Assembly: GCA_045600205.1 (NCBI GenBank)
Contig: JAZRXM010000033.1
Span: forward strand, 8,292 to 72,291
From: Firm-04 sp045600205
GTDB taxonomy: Bacteria; Bacillota; Clostridia; Oscillospirales; Ruminococcaceae
Length of the DNA stretch: 64,000 nt
Reading direction: 5' to 3'
Position 1 is the stretch's first letter; each line of letters opens with the position of its first letter. Positions 52,159 through 60,315 of this stretch are shown here, one piece after another. The notes under the pieces are model-generated. The model was not told the origin of the DNA. It saw nothing but the letters and a program-made list of their open reading frames with translations, and ran no database searches. Made by a program: the position numbers and the translations under genes.

Positions 52159-55089
52159 ATGTCAAATACACATAAATACGCACTTGGTATAGATGTTGGC
52201 TCAACGACTGTCAAAACCGTTGTGCTGGATGAACAGGGCAAAATGCTCTCTCACTGCTATCAGCGTCATATGTCGCGTGTCCGTGAAACAGTCGCGGAGC
52301 AGGTGCAGGCACTTGCTGCACAGTATCCCGATGCGGAATTTTCCGTCTGCATGACAGGTTCAGCAGGACTTGGTCTGGCTCAGAGCGCGGGAATCCCGTT
52401 TGTTCAGGAGGTTCATGCAGCGTTTCTGGCGGTCAAGCAGGATTACGCCAACGCCGATGTCGTCATTGAGCTTGGCGGCGAGGATGCGAAAATCATCTTC
52501 CTGACAGGCGGCGTGGAGCAGCGTATGAACGGCTCCTGCGCAGGCGGCACAGGCGCATTCATCGACCAGATGGCGACGCTGCTCGGCATCACCGCAGATG
52601 AAATGGATGCCCTCTCTTTGCAGGCAGAAAAGCGCTACCCGATCGCATCGCGCTGCGGTGTGTTTGCAAAATCCGATATTCAGCCGCTGCTCAATCAGGG
52701 CGCACGCCGCGAGGATATTGCGGCAAGTATCTTTCAGGCAGTGGTTGACCAGACCGTTTCGGGTCTGGCGCAGGGCAGACAAATTGAAGGTACGGTGCTG
52801 TTCCTAGGCGGCCCGCTTTCCTTCCTGAAGGGTCTGCGCGAGGCATTTGTCCGCACACTGAAACTCGATGACGAGCACGCAGTTTTCCCGGAAAACGCAC
52901 CTGTTTTCGTTGCATATGGCTGTGCGATGTTTGCCAAGCAGTCCGAGGAAGCACAGCCGCTTTCTGAGGTTCTGGACAAACTGGCGTCCGCAAAAACAGG
53001 CGGCAATACCGTCACAGGACAGCCGCTGTTTGAATCCCGCAAGGATTATGAAGCGTTCATTGAGCGTCACAAGGCAAACGATTTGCCGTTTGCTGACCTG
53101 CATACCGCAAAAGGCAACGCCTACCTCGGCATTGATGCAGGTTCGACTACCACAAAACTGGTGCTGATCACCGAAAACGGCGAGCTGCTTTATCAGTACT
53201 ACGCTGCAAACCGCGGTCAGCCGCTTGACCGCATTGTTAAGCAGCTGAATACCATTTATGAGCAAATGAATCCCGATCTGCACATTGTTGCATCAGCAGT
53301 CACCGGTTACGGCGAAGACTTCATCCGTGCCGGTCTGGGCGTAGACTTCGGCATTGTGGAAACCGTTGCGCATTTCAAAGCAGCTTCGTACTTCTGCCCC
53401 GATGTTGATTTCATCATGGACATCGGCGGTCAGGATATCAAATGCTTCAAGATCCGCAATCACAGCATCGACAGCATCATGCTGAATGAAGCCTGCTCCT
53501 CGGGCTGCGGCTCGTTTATCCAGAGTTTTGCGCAGGCACTGGGCTATGATATCGCAGAATTCTCGCAATTGGGACTGTTTGCAGAGCATCCCGTAGATCT
53601 CGGCTCGCGCTGCACGGTATTCATGAACAGTTCGGTCAAGCAGGCACAAAAGGACGGCGCAACCGTCGAGGATATCTCTGCGGGTCTTTCATCGTCCATC
53701 ATCAAAAATGCCGTTTATAAGGTCATTCGTGCAAAATCCATGGACGAACTCGGTCAGAACATTGTCGTACAAGGCGGCACGTTCCTCAATGATGCCGTAC
53801 TGCGTTCCTTCGAAATGGAACTGGGTCGTCCCGTCATTCGTCCCGCAATTTCGGGGCTGATGGGCGCATTCGGTGCGGCACTCTATGCCAAGGAGCACTG
53901 CCCCGAACAGACAAAACTGATCTCCGCAGAGAAATTGGCTGACTTCTCCTATAAAACCACAAATGCCAAGTGCGGCGGCTGTACCGCACATTGTGCGCTC
54001 AACATCGTGCATTTCCCTGACGGCGGCAAGTTTGTTTCGGGCAACCGCTGCGAGCGCGGCGCGGGCCTTTCCAACAAGAACACCCTGCCCTCTATTTACG
54101 ACTACAAATACGAGCGCATCCTGAACTGCAATACGCAGCCCGCAGGCACCCCGATCGGTACGGTGGGACTGCCGCTTGCCCTCAGCTTCTACGAGCAAAT
54201 GCCGTTCTGGACAACACTCTTTACGAAGCTCGGCTTCAAGGTAGAGATTTCCCGTGAAAGCGACCGCAGCGTTTACTATCAGGGACAGCACACCATTCCC
54301 TCGGATACTGTCTGCTATCCCGCAAAACTCGCACACGGACATATCGAAGATCTGCTTGACCGCGGCGTAGACTTTATTTTCTGGCCGTGCATGAGCTATA
54401 ACGTGGATGAGGGCGAAAACGATAACCACTTCAACTGCCCTGTCGTTGCGTATTATCCCGAATTACTCCGCGCCAACAATCCGCGCCTGACAGAGCAGAA
54501 TTTCCGTCTGCCTTACATGGATCTGAACCGTCCCAAGAGCGTGCAGGCTGCAATGAAAAATATTCTCAGACGTTACAGCCTGAGTGCCAACCTCTCGGAT
54601 GCAATTGACGCTGCCTACGCCGCACAGCAGCAGTACCGCAAGGATGTGGCGGAAAAAGCGCAGGAAATCATTGCACAGGCACGCGCAGAAGGCAAAAAAA
54701 TCATCGTACTGGCCGGTCGTCCGTACCACATTGACAAAGAGATCAACCATGGTCTGCATAAGCTGATCACCTCCCTCGGCATGGCGGTCGTCAGCGAGGA
54801 CAGCGTGGCAGAACTCGGGCACCTGACCGAAAAACTCGGCGTGCTCAACCAGTGGACCTATCACGCAAGACTGTATCGTGCAGCACAGTATGTGACCACA
54901 CAGCCTGATATGCAGCTTGTACAGCTGGTATCCTTCGGATGCGGCATTGATGCAGTCACAACGGATGAAGTACGCACATTGCTGGAGAATCAGGGCAAAC
55001 TTTACACGCAGCTGAAAATTGACGAGATCAACAACCTTGGTGCTGCAAAGATTCGTTTGCGCAGTCTGGTTGCGGCAATGGAAGAATAA
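52159..55089 (+). CDS. Two-module BadF/HgdC-type ATPase with DUF2229 (acyl-CoA dehydratase activase-related)
   Basis: 976 residues from ATG 52159 behind AGGAGG. Two BadF/HgdC ATPase modules start with ALGIDVGSTTVKTVVLD (about 7) and YLGIDAGSTTTKLVL (about 321); each has its later GGxDxK loop (ELGGEDAKI, DIGGQDIKC) and a cluster Cys in NGSCAGGTGAF and NEACSSGCGSF. A cysteine-rich linker (NAKCGGCTAHC) leads to a DUF2229 domain with TVCYPAKLAHGH (about 695). Relatives activate 2-hydroxyacyl-CoA dehydratases by ATP-driven electron transfer; longer family members add a dehydratase-like C-terminal part. No dehydratase genes are near. Function here is unknown. Confidence 0.88.
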   Translation: MSNTHKYALGIDVGSTTVKTVVLDEQGKMLSHCYQRHMSRVRETVAEQVQALAAQYPDAEFSVCMTGSAGLGLAQSAGIPFVQEVHAAFLAVKQDYANADVVIELGGEDAKIIFLTGGVEQRMNGSCAGGTGAFIDQMATLLGITADEMDALSLQAEKRYPIASRCGVFAKSDIQPLLNQGARREDIAASIFQAVVDQTVSGLAQGRQIEGTVLFLGGPLSFLKGLREAFVRTLKLDDEHAVFPENAPVFVAYGCAMFAKQSEEAQPLSEVLDKLASAKTGGNTVTGQPLFESRKDYEAFIERHKANDLPFADLHTAKGNAYLGIDAGSTTTKLVLITENGELLYQYYAANRGQPLDRIVKQLNTIYEQMNPDLHIVASAVTGYGEDFIRAGLGVDFGIVETVAHFKAASYFCPDVDFIMDIGGQDIKCFKIRNHSIDSIMLNEACSSGCGSFIQSFAQALGYDIAEFSQLGLFAEHPVDLGSRCTVFMNSSVKQAQKDGATVEDISAGLSSSIIKNAVYKVIRAKSMDELGQNIVVQGGTFLNDAVLRSFEMELGRPVIRPAISGLMGAFGAALYAKEHCPEQTKLISAEKLADFSYKTTNAKCGGCTAHCALNIVHFPDGGKFVSGNRCERGAGLSNKNTLPSIYDYKYERILNCNTQPAGTPIGTVGLPLALSFYEQMPFWTTLFTKLGFKVEISRESDRSVYYQGQHTIPSDTVCYPAKLAHGHIEDLLDRGVDFIFWPCMSYNVDEGENDNHFNCPVVAYYPELLRANNPRLTEQNFRLPYMDLNRPKSVQAAMKNILRRYSLSANLSDAIDAAYAAQQQYRKDVAEKAQEIIAQARAEGKKIIVLAGRPYHIDKEINHGLHKLITSLGMAVVSEDSVAELGHLTEKLGVLNQWTYHARLYRAAQYVTTQPDMQLVQLVSFGCGIDAVTTDEVRTLLENQGKLYTQLKIDEINNLGAAKIRLRSLVAAMEE

Positions 55090-55107
55090 GCGGGTAACGT
55101 GAATGAT

Positions 55108-55147
55108 ATGGGGGAACCTGATGAAAAGAGGTTCCCCCATGCTTTTT
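55108..55147 (+). terminator. Terminator of the activase gene
   Basis: ATGGGGGAACCT and AGGTTCCCCCAT are perfectly paired over 12 bases; GCTTTTT follows. Confidence 0.92.
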
Positions 55148-55187
55148 CGGCAGGCTGCAAAAGAAAATTCTGATTCAAAATGCGCAC

Positions 55188-55216
55188 TTGACAAATCCCA
55201 CACGATATGCTATAAT
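55188..55216 (+). promoter_or_regulatory. Promoter of the CGG-anticodon tRNA
   Basis: TTGACA at 55188-55193, TATAAT at 55211-55216, 17-base spacer with TGC before the -10 box. Confidence 0.9.
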
Positions 55217-55237
55217 ATTGATTCAGGAATATGAAAT

Positions 55238-55310
55238 GGGCTCGTAGCTCAGCTGGGGGAGCGCTGCCTTCGGAACGCAGAGGTGGAGGGTTCGATCCCC
55301 TTCGGGTCCA
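55238..55310 (+). tRNA. tRNA with anticodon CGG (tRNA-Pro by anticodon), atypical body
   Basis: 73 bases folding as a cloverleaf: acceptor GGGCTCG/CGGGTCC with two G-T pairs, D-stem GCTC/GAGC, anticodon stem CTGCC/CGCAG with a C-C mismatch at 31-39, loop TTCGGAA (anticodon CGG), T-stem GAGGG/CCCTT with loop TTCGATC. The first pair is G1-C72, while bacterial tRNA-Pro has C1-G72. CCA is not encoded. It has a good promoter and terminator. The body looks closer to alanine or arginine tRNAs. Confidence 0.85.
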
Positions 55311-55326
55311 TTCCAAACGCAAGTGC

Positions 55327-55356
55327 GCCCTTATACACACGTATAAGGGCATTTTT
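55327..55356 (+). terminator. Terminator after the tRNA
   Basis: GCCCTTATAC and GTATAAGGGC form a perfect ten-pair stem with a four-base loop, then ATTTTT. Confidence 0.92.
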
Positions 55357-55385
55357 GCGCATGAAACAGAAAGGAGCGTTGCACC

Positions 55386-55832
55386 GTGTCCGAAATGCTT
55401 TACCGACTGATCCCGGCAGATCTCAACGCAGCCATTTCAGAGGAGCAGGCGATATCTGCTGTGGAATACCTCAAAGCCGAGGCCGGCACCGAGGATGTTA
55501 TCTACGTGATTGCCGAAACCCCGATGTTTGTCGAATGCGGTGATATGCTGCACTATATCGGCTGTCCGCACTGTCGAAAAAAGCTTTCCTTTCCTTGGTG
55601 GGCAGAGCAAATGACCCGCTGCGCCGAAACAGGCTTCATGGTGCGCGATATTGTATTTCCGTGCTGCAATCAGGAAGGGAAACTCGAAGACATCGACTAT
55701 CAGGAGCCATGCGGTCTGGCACGCATCATCTTTGAGATTCACGAACCGCAGCTGCCAATCGACTCCGAAATCATCAACACCCTGCAGCTTGTTCTTGGCT
55801 GTAAACTCCGCGTGATTCAGGCGCGTTATTAA
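55386..55832 (+). CDS. Small cysteine-containing protein of unknown function
   Basis: 148 residues from GTG 55386, nine bases after AGGAG; an ATG three codons later is the alternative. It is mixed alpha/beta with a likely metal site formed by CPHCRKK (about 58) and CNQ (about 97), in addition to Cys-rich surroundings. It has no membrane segment. I do not recognise a family. Confidence 0.75.
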   Translation: MSEMLYRLIPADLNAAISEEQAISAVEYLKAEAGTEDVIYVIAETPMFVECGDMLHYIGCPHCRKKLSFPWWAEQMTRCAETGFMVRDIVFPCCNQEGKLEDIDYQEPCGLARIIFEIHEPQLPIDSEIINTLQLVLGCKLRVIQARY

Positions 55833-55855
55833 CAAAAATCAGAATGACCCATTTT

Positions 55856-56486
55856 ATGAAAAAGTTAATCCCTGCACTCACCGCCCTGCTGATGACACTG
55901 ATTTGTCTGATGCAGCTCACAATGCCGTGCTTTGCGGCAGCACTCCCGAAGCGCGGAGAAATCGCGGCTGCGGAAAGCCTCTACGTTGATACCGACAACG
56001 ATGAAGCTGATACCATTTCATTGATCAGGCGGTAGCCCTGCAAAATAAACCCTGCTATAAAGAACTCGCCGGTGATGCTTCCGGCGCGACAAATATGATC
56101 AAATCTGTAGGCGGAGGAGATGTGACTGTCTGGAGGCAATTGGAGGATTCCAACTCCATGGTGCAGTATCTGTGGGTCGAATGCTATTGCATCTTCTGTA
56201 ATTGGGCATACAAATGGTGCAGGCATATAGAACATGGGAAGCCCGTTATGCAATCGCATGGGGTATAGACACTTTCAATGACCTTGAGCACACTGGCATG
56301 AGCAATCTTCTTTCAAGAGTCGGAATCAAGCCGGATACTCCCGAAGATGCCGAAACCGCAGCCCCCCCACAACAATCCGACAAAGAAAGCCACAGCAACG
56401 CACTGATCTGGGCTTTGTCAGGTATTGCTTTGCTTGCCGTTGGCGGCTTCGCTGCCTTTCAATTGAAAAAGCGTAAAGTTTCATAA
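55856..56486 (+). pseudogene. Broken secreted-protein gene with two frame changes
   Basis: The first frame (MKKLIPALTALLMTLICLM..., signal peptide, then SLYVDTDNDEADTISLI) stops at 56035. A second frame continues the protein (IDQAVALQNKPCYKELAGDA... to about 56180), and a third (YRTWEARYAIAWGIDTFND, then a C-terminal membrane helix and KKRK) runs from about 56202 to 56486. Together they make a secreted protein of about 210 residues with a C-terminal anchor. At least two frameshifts break it. The family is not recognised. Confidence 0.62.
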
Positions 56487-56489
56487 ACC

Positions 56490-56526
56490 AAAGCCGTCCC
56501 TGATTGTGATTCGGGGACGGCTTTTG
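56490..56526 (+). terminator. Terminator of the broken gene
   Basis: AAGCCGTCCC and GGGACGGCTT form a ten-pair stem, followed by TTTG. Confidence 0.85.
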
Positions 56527-56637
56527 TTAGAATGTACAACTGTCACGAGGTGGTTTTGTCAATCATCACAAAAATTTTCGACATTTCCCCGCCATGGGGC
56601 GGGGATAGGGAATCCACAGAAAATTTTCGATTTTTTC

Positions 56638-56667
56638 TTGACAGTTTTTTATTTCGCGTGCTATAAT
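56638..56667 (+). promoter_or_regulatory. Promoter of guaA
   Basis: TTGACA at 56638-56643, TATAAT at 56662-56667, 18-base spacer with TGC before the -10 box. A GC-rich hairpin, CCCCGCC/GGGCGGGG, lies just upstream. No purine riboswitch is recognised in the short leader. Confidence 0.82.
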
Positions 56668-56713
56668 ATATTATCCTCAAAAATCAATTCGATGAAAGGC
56701 TATGGTGTGAAAC

Positions 56714-57973
56714 ATGAAACAGGATCTGATTGCAATTCTGGACCTGGGCAGCGATAAAAATGCTGCACTGGCTCGCCAAATCCGTGCCGAGGGCGTATAC
56801 AGCGAAGTTTATCCCGGCACCATCTCCCTCGAGGAGCTTTCTCAGAAGCCGAACCTCAAAGGCGTGATCCTCTGCACCGATGCAGCAGCGTCTGCACCGA
56901 AATTCCGCAAAGAGGAACTTTCCGTTCCCGTCATCACCGCTGCTCCCGCAGATTTCAACGGCGATGAATTTGCACCGCAAACTCTCCGCAACTTCCTGTT
57001 TGACAACTGTGGCTGTGATAAAAACTGGAATATGGACAACTTCATCGCAGACCAGATTGAACTGCTCCGCAACCAGATCGGCGATTCCCGCGTCATTCTG
57101 GCACTTTCCGGCGGCGTAGATTCCTCCGTTGTTGCTGCTCTGCTGATTCGTGCAATCGGCAAACAACTTACCTGCGTTCACGTAAACCACGGTCTGCTCC
57201 GCAAGGGCGAACCCGAACAGGTCTGCCAGGTCTTCCGCAATGAACTTGGCGCAGACCTGATCTACGTCGATGCCGTTGACCGTTTTCTCGATAAACTGGC
57301 AAATGTCAGCGATCCTGAGCAGAAGCGCAAAATCATCGGCAAAGAGTTCATCGACGTTTTCGCAGAAGAAGCTGCAAAACTCGATGGCATCAAGTTCCTT
57401 GCACAGGGCACTATTTATCCCGATATCGTAGAATCCGGTATGCAGTCCGGTAAGGCTGTCAAGTCCCACCACAACGTCGGCGGTCTGCCTGAAGGTCTGC
57501 AGTTTGAGCTGGTTGAGCCGCTCAAGTATCTGTTCAAAGACGAAGTCCGTGCGTGCGGCAAGGCTCTTGGTCTGCCCGACAACATGGTTTACCGTCAGCC
57601 GTTCCCCGGTCCCGGTCTGGGCGTCCGCTGCGTCGGTGCCATCACCCGTGACCGCCTTGAAGCTGTCCGCGAGTCCGATGCAATTCTCCGTGAGGAATTC
57701 GACCTCGCCGGTCTGCGCGGCAAGGTCTGGCAGTACTTCACCCTGATCCCCGACTTCAAAACCGTCGGCGTCCGCGATAACAACCGCTGCGAAGAGTGGC
57801 CCGTTGTCATCCGCGCCGTCAATACCGTTGATGCTATGACCGCCACCATTGAGCCGCTTGACTGGGCTCTGCTCGGCAAGATCACCAACCGCATCGTCAA
57901 CGAGGTCAAGGGCGTCAACCGCGTCCTCTACGACATCACCCCGAAGCCTACCGGCACCATTGAGTGGGAATAA
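56714..57973 (+). CDS. guaA: GMP synthase with collapsed glutaminase domain
   Basis: 419 residues, about 95 fewer than usual GuaA. The ATP pyrophosphatase half is intact: LALSGGVDSSVVAAL (P-loop, about 128), HVNHGLLRKGE, LAQGTIYPDIVES, and the dimerisation domain with RQPFPGPGLGVR and the C-terminal KPTGTIEWE. The N-terminal 100 residues still align with a class I glutaminase at both ends (AILDLGSDKN...GVYSEVYPGT and LRNFLFDNCGC), but the stretch with the GICYG nucleophile Cys and the HPE dyad is gone, and the SGGP loop reads CTDAA. The enzyme should therefore need free ammonia or a separate amidotransferase subunit. Confidence 0.93.
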   Translation: MKQDLIAILDLGSDKNAALARQIRAEGVYSEVYPGTISLEELSQKPNLKGVILCTDAAASAPKFRKEELSVPVITAAPADFNGDEFAPQTLRNFLFDNCGCDKNWNMDNFIADQIELLRNQIGDSRVILALSGGVDSSVVAALLIRAIGKQLTCVHVNHGLLRKGEPEQVCQVFRNELGADLIYVDAVDRFLDKLANVSDPEQKRKIIGKEFIDVFAEEAAKLDGIKFLAQGTIYPDIVESGMQSGKAVKSHHNVGGLPEGLQFELVEPLKYLFKDEVRACGKALGLPDNMVYRQPFPGPGLGVRCVGAITRDRLEAVRESDAILREEFDLAGLRGKVWQYFTLIPDFKTVGVRDNNRCEEWPVVIRAVNTVDAMTATIEPLDWALLGKITNRIVNEVKGVNRVLYDITPKPTGTIEWE

Positions 57974-58032
57974 TGCAAACGTTTCCTGAAACGGCGTAAT
58001 ACCGTGATTTTCGTGGTATAGTTAAGCTGAAT

Positions 58033-58069
58033 GGCAACGTTTTGGCAACATTTCTCTATTATCGGCAAC
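58033..58069 (+). repeat. Three GGCAAC repeats near the element end
   Basis: GGCAAC occurs at 58033, 58044 and 58064, each followed by an A/T-rich stretch, within 100 bases of the guaA stop. They could be arm-type binding sites for the integrase. Confidence 0.4.
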
Positions 58070-58096
58070 AGTTATAAATATTCTGTCTGAAAAGAT

Positions 58097-58137
58097 AAGA
58101 GCTATCTGATTCGTATTTGAATCGGATAGCTCTTTTT
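58097..58137 (+). terminator. Terminator downstream of guaA
   Basis: AAGAGCTATCTGATTC and GAATCGGATAGCTCTT form a long stem (one T-G pair) with a six-base loop, followed by TTTTT. It also separates guaA from the convergent small gene. Confidence 0.92.
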
Positions 58138-58141
58138 GTTT

Positions 58142-58306
58142 TTATAGCTTTGTGAAATACCATAGAAAGGTATAGTCATTGAAAGCAAACCTGTCGCTGT
58201 TATCATCAATCACATACACACCGTCAATGATATAGGAATACTCATATTCGCCCCCGATTTTGAAACTGCCTTCTTTGGGGATATGGTGACATCTGCACTT
58301 ATCCAT
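58142..58306 (-). CDS. 54-residue protein overlapping the repressor gene
   Basis: Starts at ATG 58306, five to seven bases after GAGGA, and overlaps the end of the repressor gene by eight bases. The sequence begins with a Cys/His cluster (KCRCHHIPKEGS) and continues with strands rich in Tyr and Asp (GEYEYSYIIDGVYVIDD). It may bind metal. The family is not recognised; its coupling to the repressor suggests a role in the same control circuit. Confidence 0.62.
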   Translation of the reverse strand: MDKCRCHHIPKEGSFKIGGEYEYSYIIDGVYVIDDNSDRFAFNDYTFLWYFTKL

Positions 58307-58796
58307 TGTTATCCTCTTTCATCGCCCTGCGCTCAGCTTCATTCCGCTCCGCCTCCGACCTCGGATACCTATATCTCCACTGGTCATATTCCTCACGGCT
58401 AATTTCCCCATTACGATACTTCTGAGCCATTTCCTCCCAGGGTTCGAGCAGACCTGTCATCTTCGCAAAAGTCGGGCCGTTCTGTCTGTTGATGCGGATA
58501 CATATTTCATCGTCCAGACGGTCAATCTTGAAGCCGTATAAGTCCTCTATGGCAAACAGCGTGTGCATAAGCCCGATGTAGCTGTCGATATTTGGGACAT
58601 TCAATGCCTCGGTCGATACATCAAGTGCATCGGCAAGCTGCTCTACAAGGTCAGCTTTGGGCGTTCTTGAACCTGATTCGTACTGTGCCATACGAATATC
58701 GGCTGTCCGTTCCGAGAAGCCAACCTGCAAGCCTAAGAACTTCTGTGTCATACCTCTGAGGTTACGAATAAACCTGATCCTTTCACCTATTGCCAT
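58299..58796 (-). CDS. XRE-family repressor of the element
   Basis: 165 residues from ATG 58796, eight bases after GGAGG. The helix-turn-helix lies at residues 3-60 (IGERIRFIRNLRGMTQKFLGLQVGF, ESGSRTPKADLVEQLADALDV). The C-terminal 100 residues are polar, with a Trp/Glu-rich helix (EPWEEMAQKYRNGEISREEYDQW). It is transcribed away from the HTH/integrase genes, with the operator-like repeats between, so it probably controls excision genes. Confidence 0.88.
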   Translation of the reverse strand: MAIGERIRFIRNLRGMTQKFLGLQVGFSERTADIRMAQYESGSRTPKADLVEQLADALDVSTEALNVPNIDSYIGLMHTLFAIEDLYGFKIDRLDDEICIRINRQNGPTFAKMTGLLEPWEEMAQKYRNGEISREEYDQWRYRYPRSEAERNEAERRAMKEDNNG

Positions 58797-58854
58797 ATTG
58801 TTGTCCTCCATTTTCAATCGGCAGACGATCTGCGCCGCCATATTTCACAAATCA

Positions 58855-58948
58855 ATTATAACATATATGCTTAGTGCTTGTCAAGATAGTAGAAATAAAA
58901 ATGTTTAGTAATTTTATACTTGACATAACGGCATATGTTTAGTATAAT
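58855..58948. promoter_or_regulatory. Divergent promoters with three operator-like repeats
   Basis: Leftward promoter: minus strand TTGACA (58884-58879) and TATAAT (58860-58855), spacer 18. Rightward: TTGACA (58920-58925) and TATAAT (58943-58948), spacer 17. ATGYTTAGTR occurs at 58867-58876, 58901-58910 and 58935-58944, exactly 34 bases apart; the outer copies fall in the two promoters. A further short palindrome (ACTTAAC/GTTAAGT, 58958-58979) follows. Confidence 0.8.
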
Positions 58949-59000
58949 GAAATTAGAACTTAACGATTTAGAGTTAAGTCAGAGAAAGGAGATACTCTTA

Positions 59001-59204
59001 ATGACAGATAAAAATTTTATGAGAGTAGAAGATGTTGCCAGGGAGCTTGATGTATCCAAGTCCTATGCATATAAGATAGTGCAGAAGCTCAATAAGGAGC
59101 TTGAAGCCAAAGGATATATCACGATCTCTGGCAGAGTTAACAGACAATACTTCCTCGAAAGGACTTGCTACGGCGGTTCTGCTGAGGACAGCGAAAGGAA
59201 GTGA
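59001..59204 (+). CDS. Small HTH protein, excisionase-like
   Basis: 67 residues from ATG 59001, nine bases after AAAGGAG; an upstream ATG (58935) overlaps the promoter. A helix-turn-helix (MRVEDVARELDVSKSYAYKIVQKLNKELE, residues 7-35 region) is followed by a wing-like GYITISGRVNRQYF. Such proteins beside integrases serve as excisionases or regulators. Five bases separate it from the integrase start. Confidence 0.8.
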   Translation: MTDKNFMRVEDVARELDVSKSYAYKIVQKLNKELEAKGYITISGRVNRQYFLERTCYGGSAEDSERK

Positions 59205-59208
59205 TGCA

Positions 59209-60315
59209 ATGTCAGTTTACAAGGACGGCAGTAAGTGGCGTGTGATCTACCGCTACACCGACAGCCGAGGAGAACGCAAGCAGACGCAGAAACGTGGCTT
59301 CTCCACAAAGAAAGAAGCTCAGGCGTGGGAGCGTGAACAGATGAATAAGACGGAATCCAGCCTTGATATGACCTTCGAGAGTTTCTCGGACATCTACTTT
59401 GAGGATATGAAGAAGCGTCTGAAAGGCAACACATGGCATACCAAGGAGCATATCCTTCGCACAAAGCTGATACCGTTCTTCGGAAAAAGAAAGATGTGCG
59501 ACATTCAGCCTAAAGACGTGATAGCGTGGCAGAATGAAATGCTCGAAGGTTCGACCAAGACAGGCAAGCCGTATTCACCTGTGTATCTGAAAACGCTGCA
59601 CAATCAGCTCAGTGCCGTGTTCAACTATGCGGTGAAATTCTACGGACTGCCGAGCAATCCCGCAGCCAAGGCAGGCAATATGGGGAAAGCGAAGAACCGT
59701 GAGATGCTGTTCTGGACGCAGGAGGAATACAAAAAGTTCGCAGAAGTGATGATGGACAAGCCTGTTTCTTTCTATGCTTTCGAGATGCTGTACTGGTGCG
59801 GTATCCGTGAGGGTGAACTTCTCGCCCTCACGCCTGCCGATTTCGACTTTGAGAAGCAGACGGTCTCGATCACAAAGTCCTATCAGCGTATCAAGGGGCA
59901 GGATATTATCACCGATCCGAAAACCGCCAAGAGCAACCGTGTCGTGAAGATGCCTGATTTTCTTTCTCAGGAGATTCAGGATTTCATCGGACAGCTCTAC
60001 GGTATCGGAGAACATGACCGTATGTTTATGATAACCAAGAGCTACCTTCATCACGAAATGGACAGAGGGGCGAAAGAATCAGGCGTGAAGCGTATCCGCA
60101 TTCATGACCTCAGGCACTCGCATATCTCTCTGCTTATTGAAATGGGCTTCTCTGCCGTGGCAATAGCGGACAGAGTTGGACACGAGAGCATTGATATTAC
60201 TTATCGTTATGCTCACCTGTTCCCCAGTACGCAGAATGAAATGGCGGACAGGCTCAGTGACCTGAGAAGCGATGATGCGGAGGGAGGTGATTCAGATGTC
60301 AGCGAAAAACCTTGA
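59209..60315 (+). CDS. Tyrosine-type site-specific integrase
   Basis: 368 residues from ATG 59209, nine bases after AAAGGA. The N-terminal arm-binding part (SKWRVIYRYTDSRGERKQTQKRGFSTKKEAQ) and SAM-like domain (about 60-150) precede the catalytic domain with Arg in GIREGELLALT (about 200), a Lys in the beta-hairpin, HDLRHSH (His-Leu-Arg, about 300) and GHESIDITYRYAHL with the nucleophile Tyr. It inserts and excises the element. Confidence 0.95.
   Translation: MSVYKDGSKWRVIYRYTDSRGERKQTQKRGFSTKKEAQAWEREQMNKTESSLDMTFESFSDIYFEDMKKRLKGNTWHTKEHILRTKLIPFFGKRKMCDIQPKDVIAWQNEMLEGSTKTGKPYSPVYLKTLHNQLSAVFNYAVKFYGLPSNPAAKAGNMGKAKNREMLFWTQEEYKKFAEVMMDKPVSFYAFEMLYWCGIREGELLALTPADFDFEKQTVSITKSYQRIKGQDIITDPKTAKSNRVVKMPDFLSQEIQDFIGQLYGIGEHDRMFMITKSYLHHEMDRGAKESGVKRIRIHDLRHSHISLLIEMGFSAVAIADRVGHESIDITYRYAHLFPSTQNEMADRLSDLRSDDAEGGDSDVSEKP

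Noticed and set aside
56529..56713. Purine riboswitch before guaA
   Set aside because: The leader after the promoter is only about 40 bases and lacks the three-stem core; only a GC-rich hairpin upstream of the promoter is seen.
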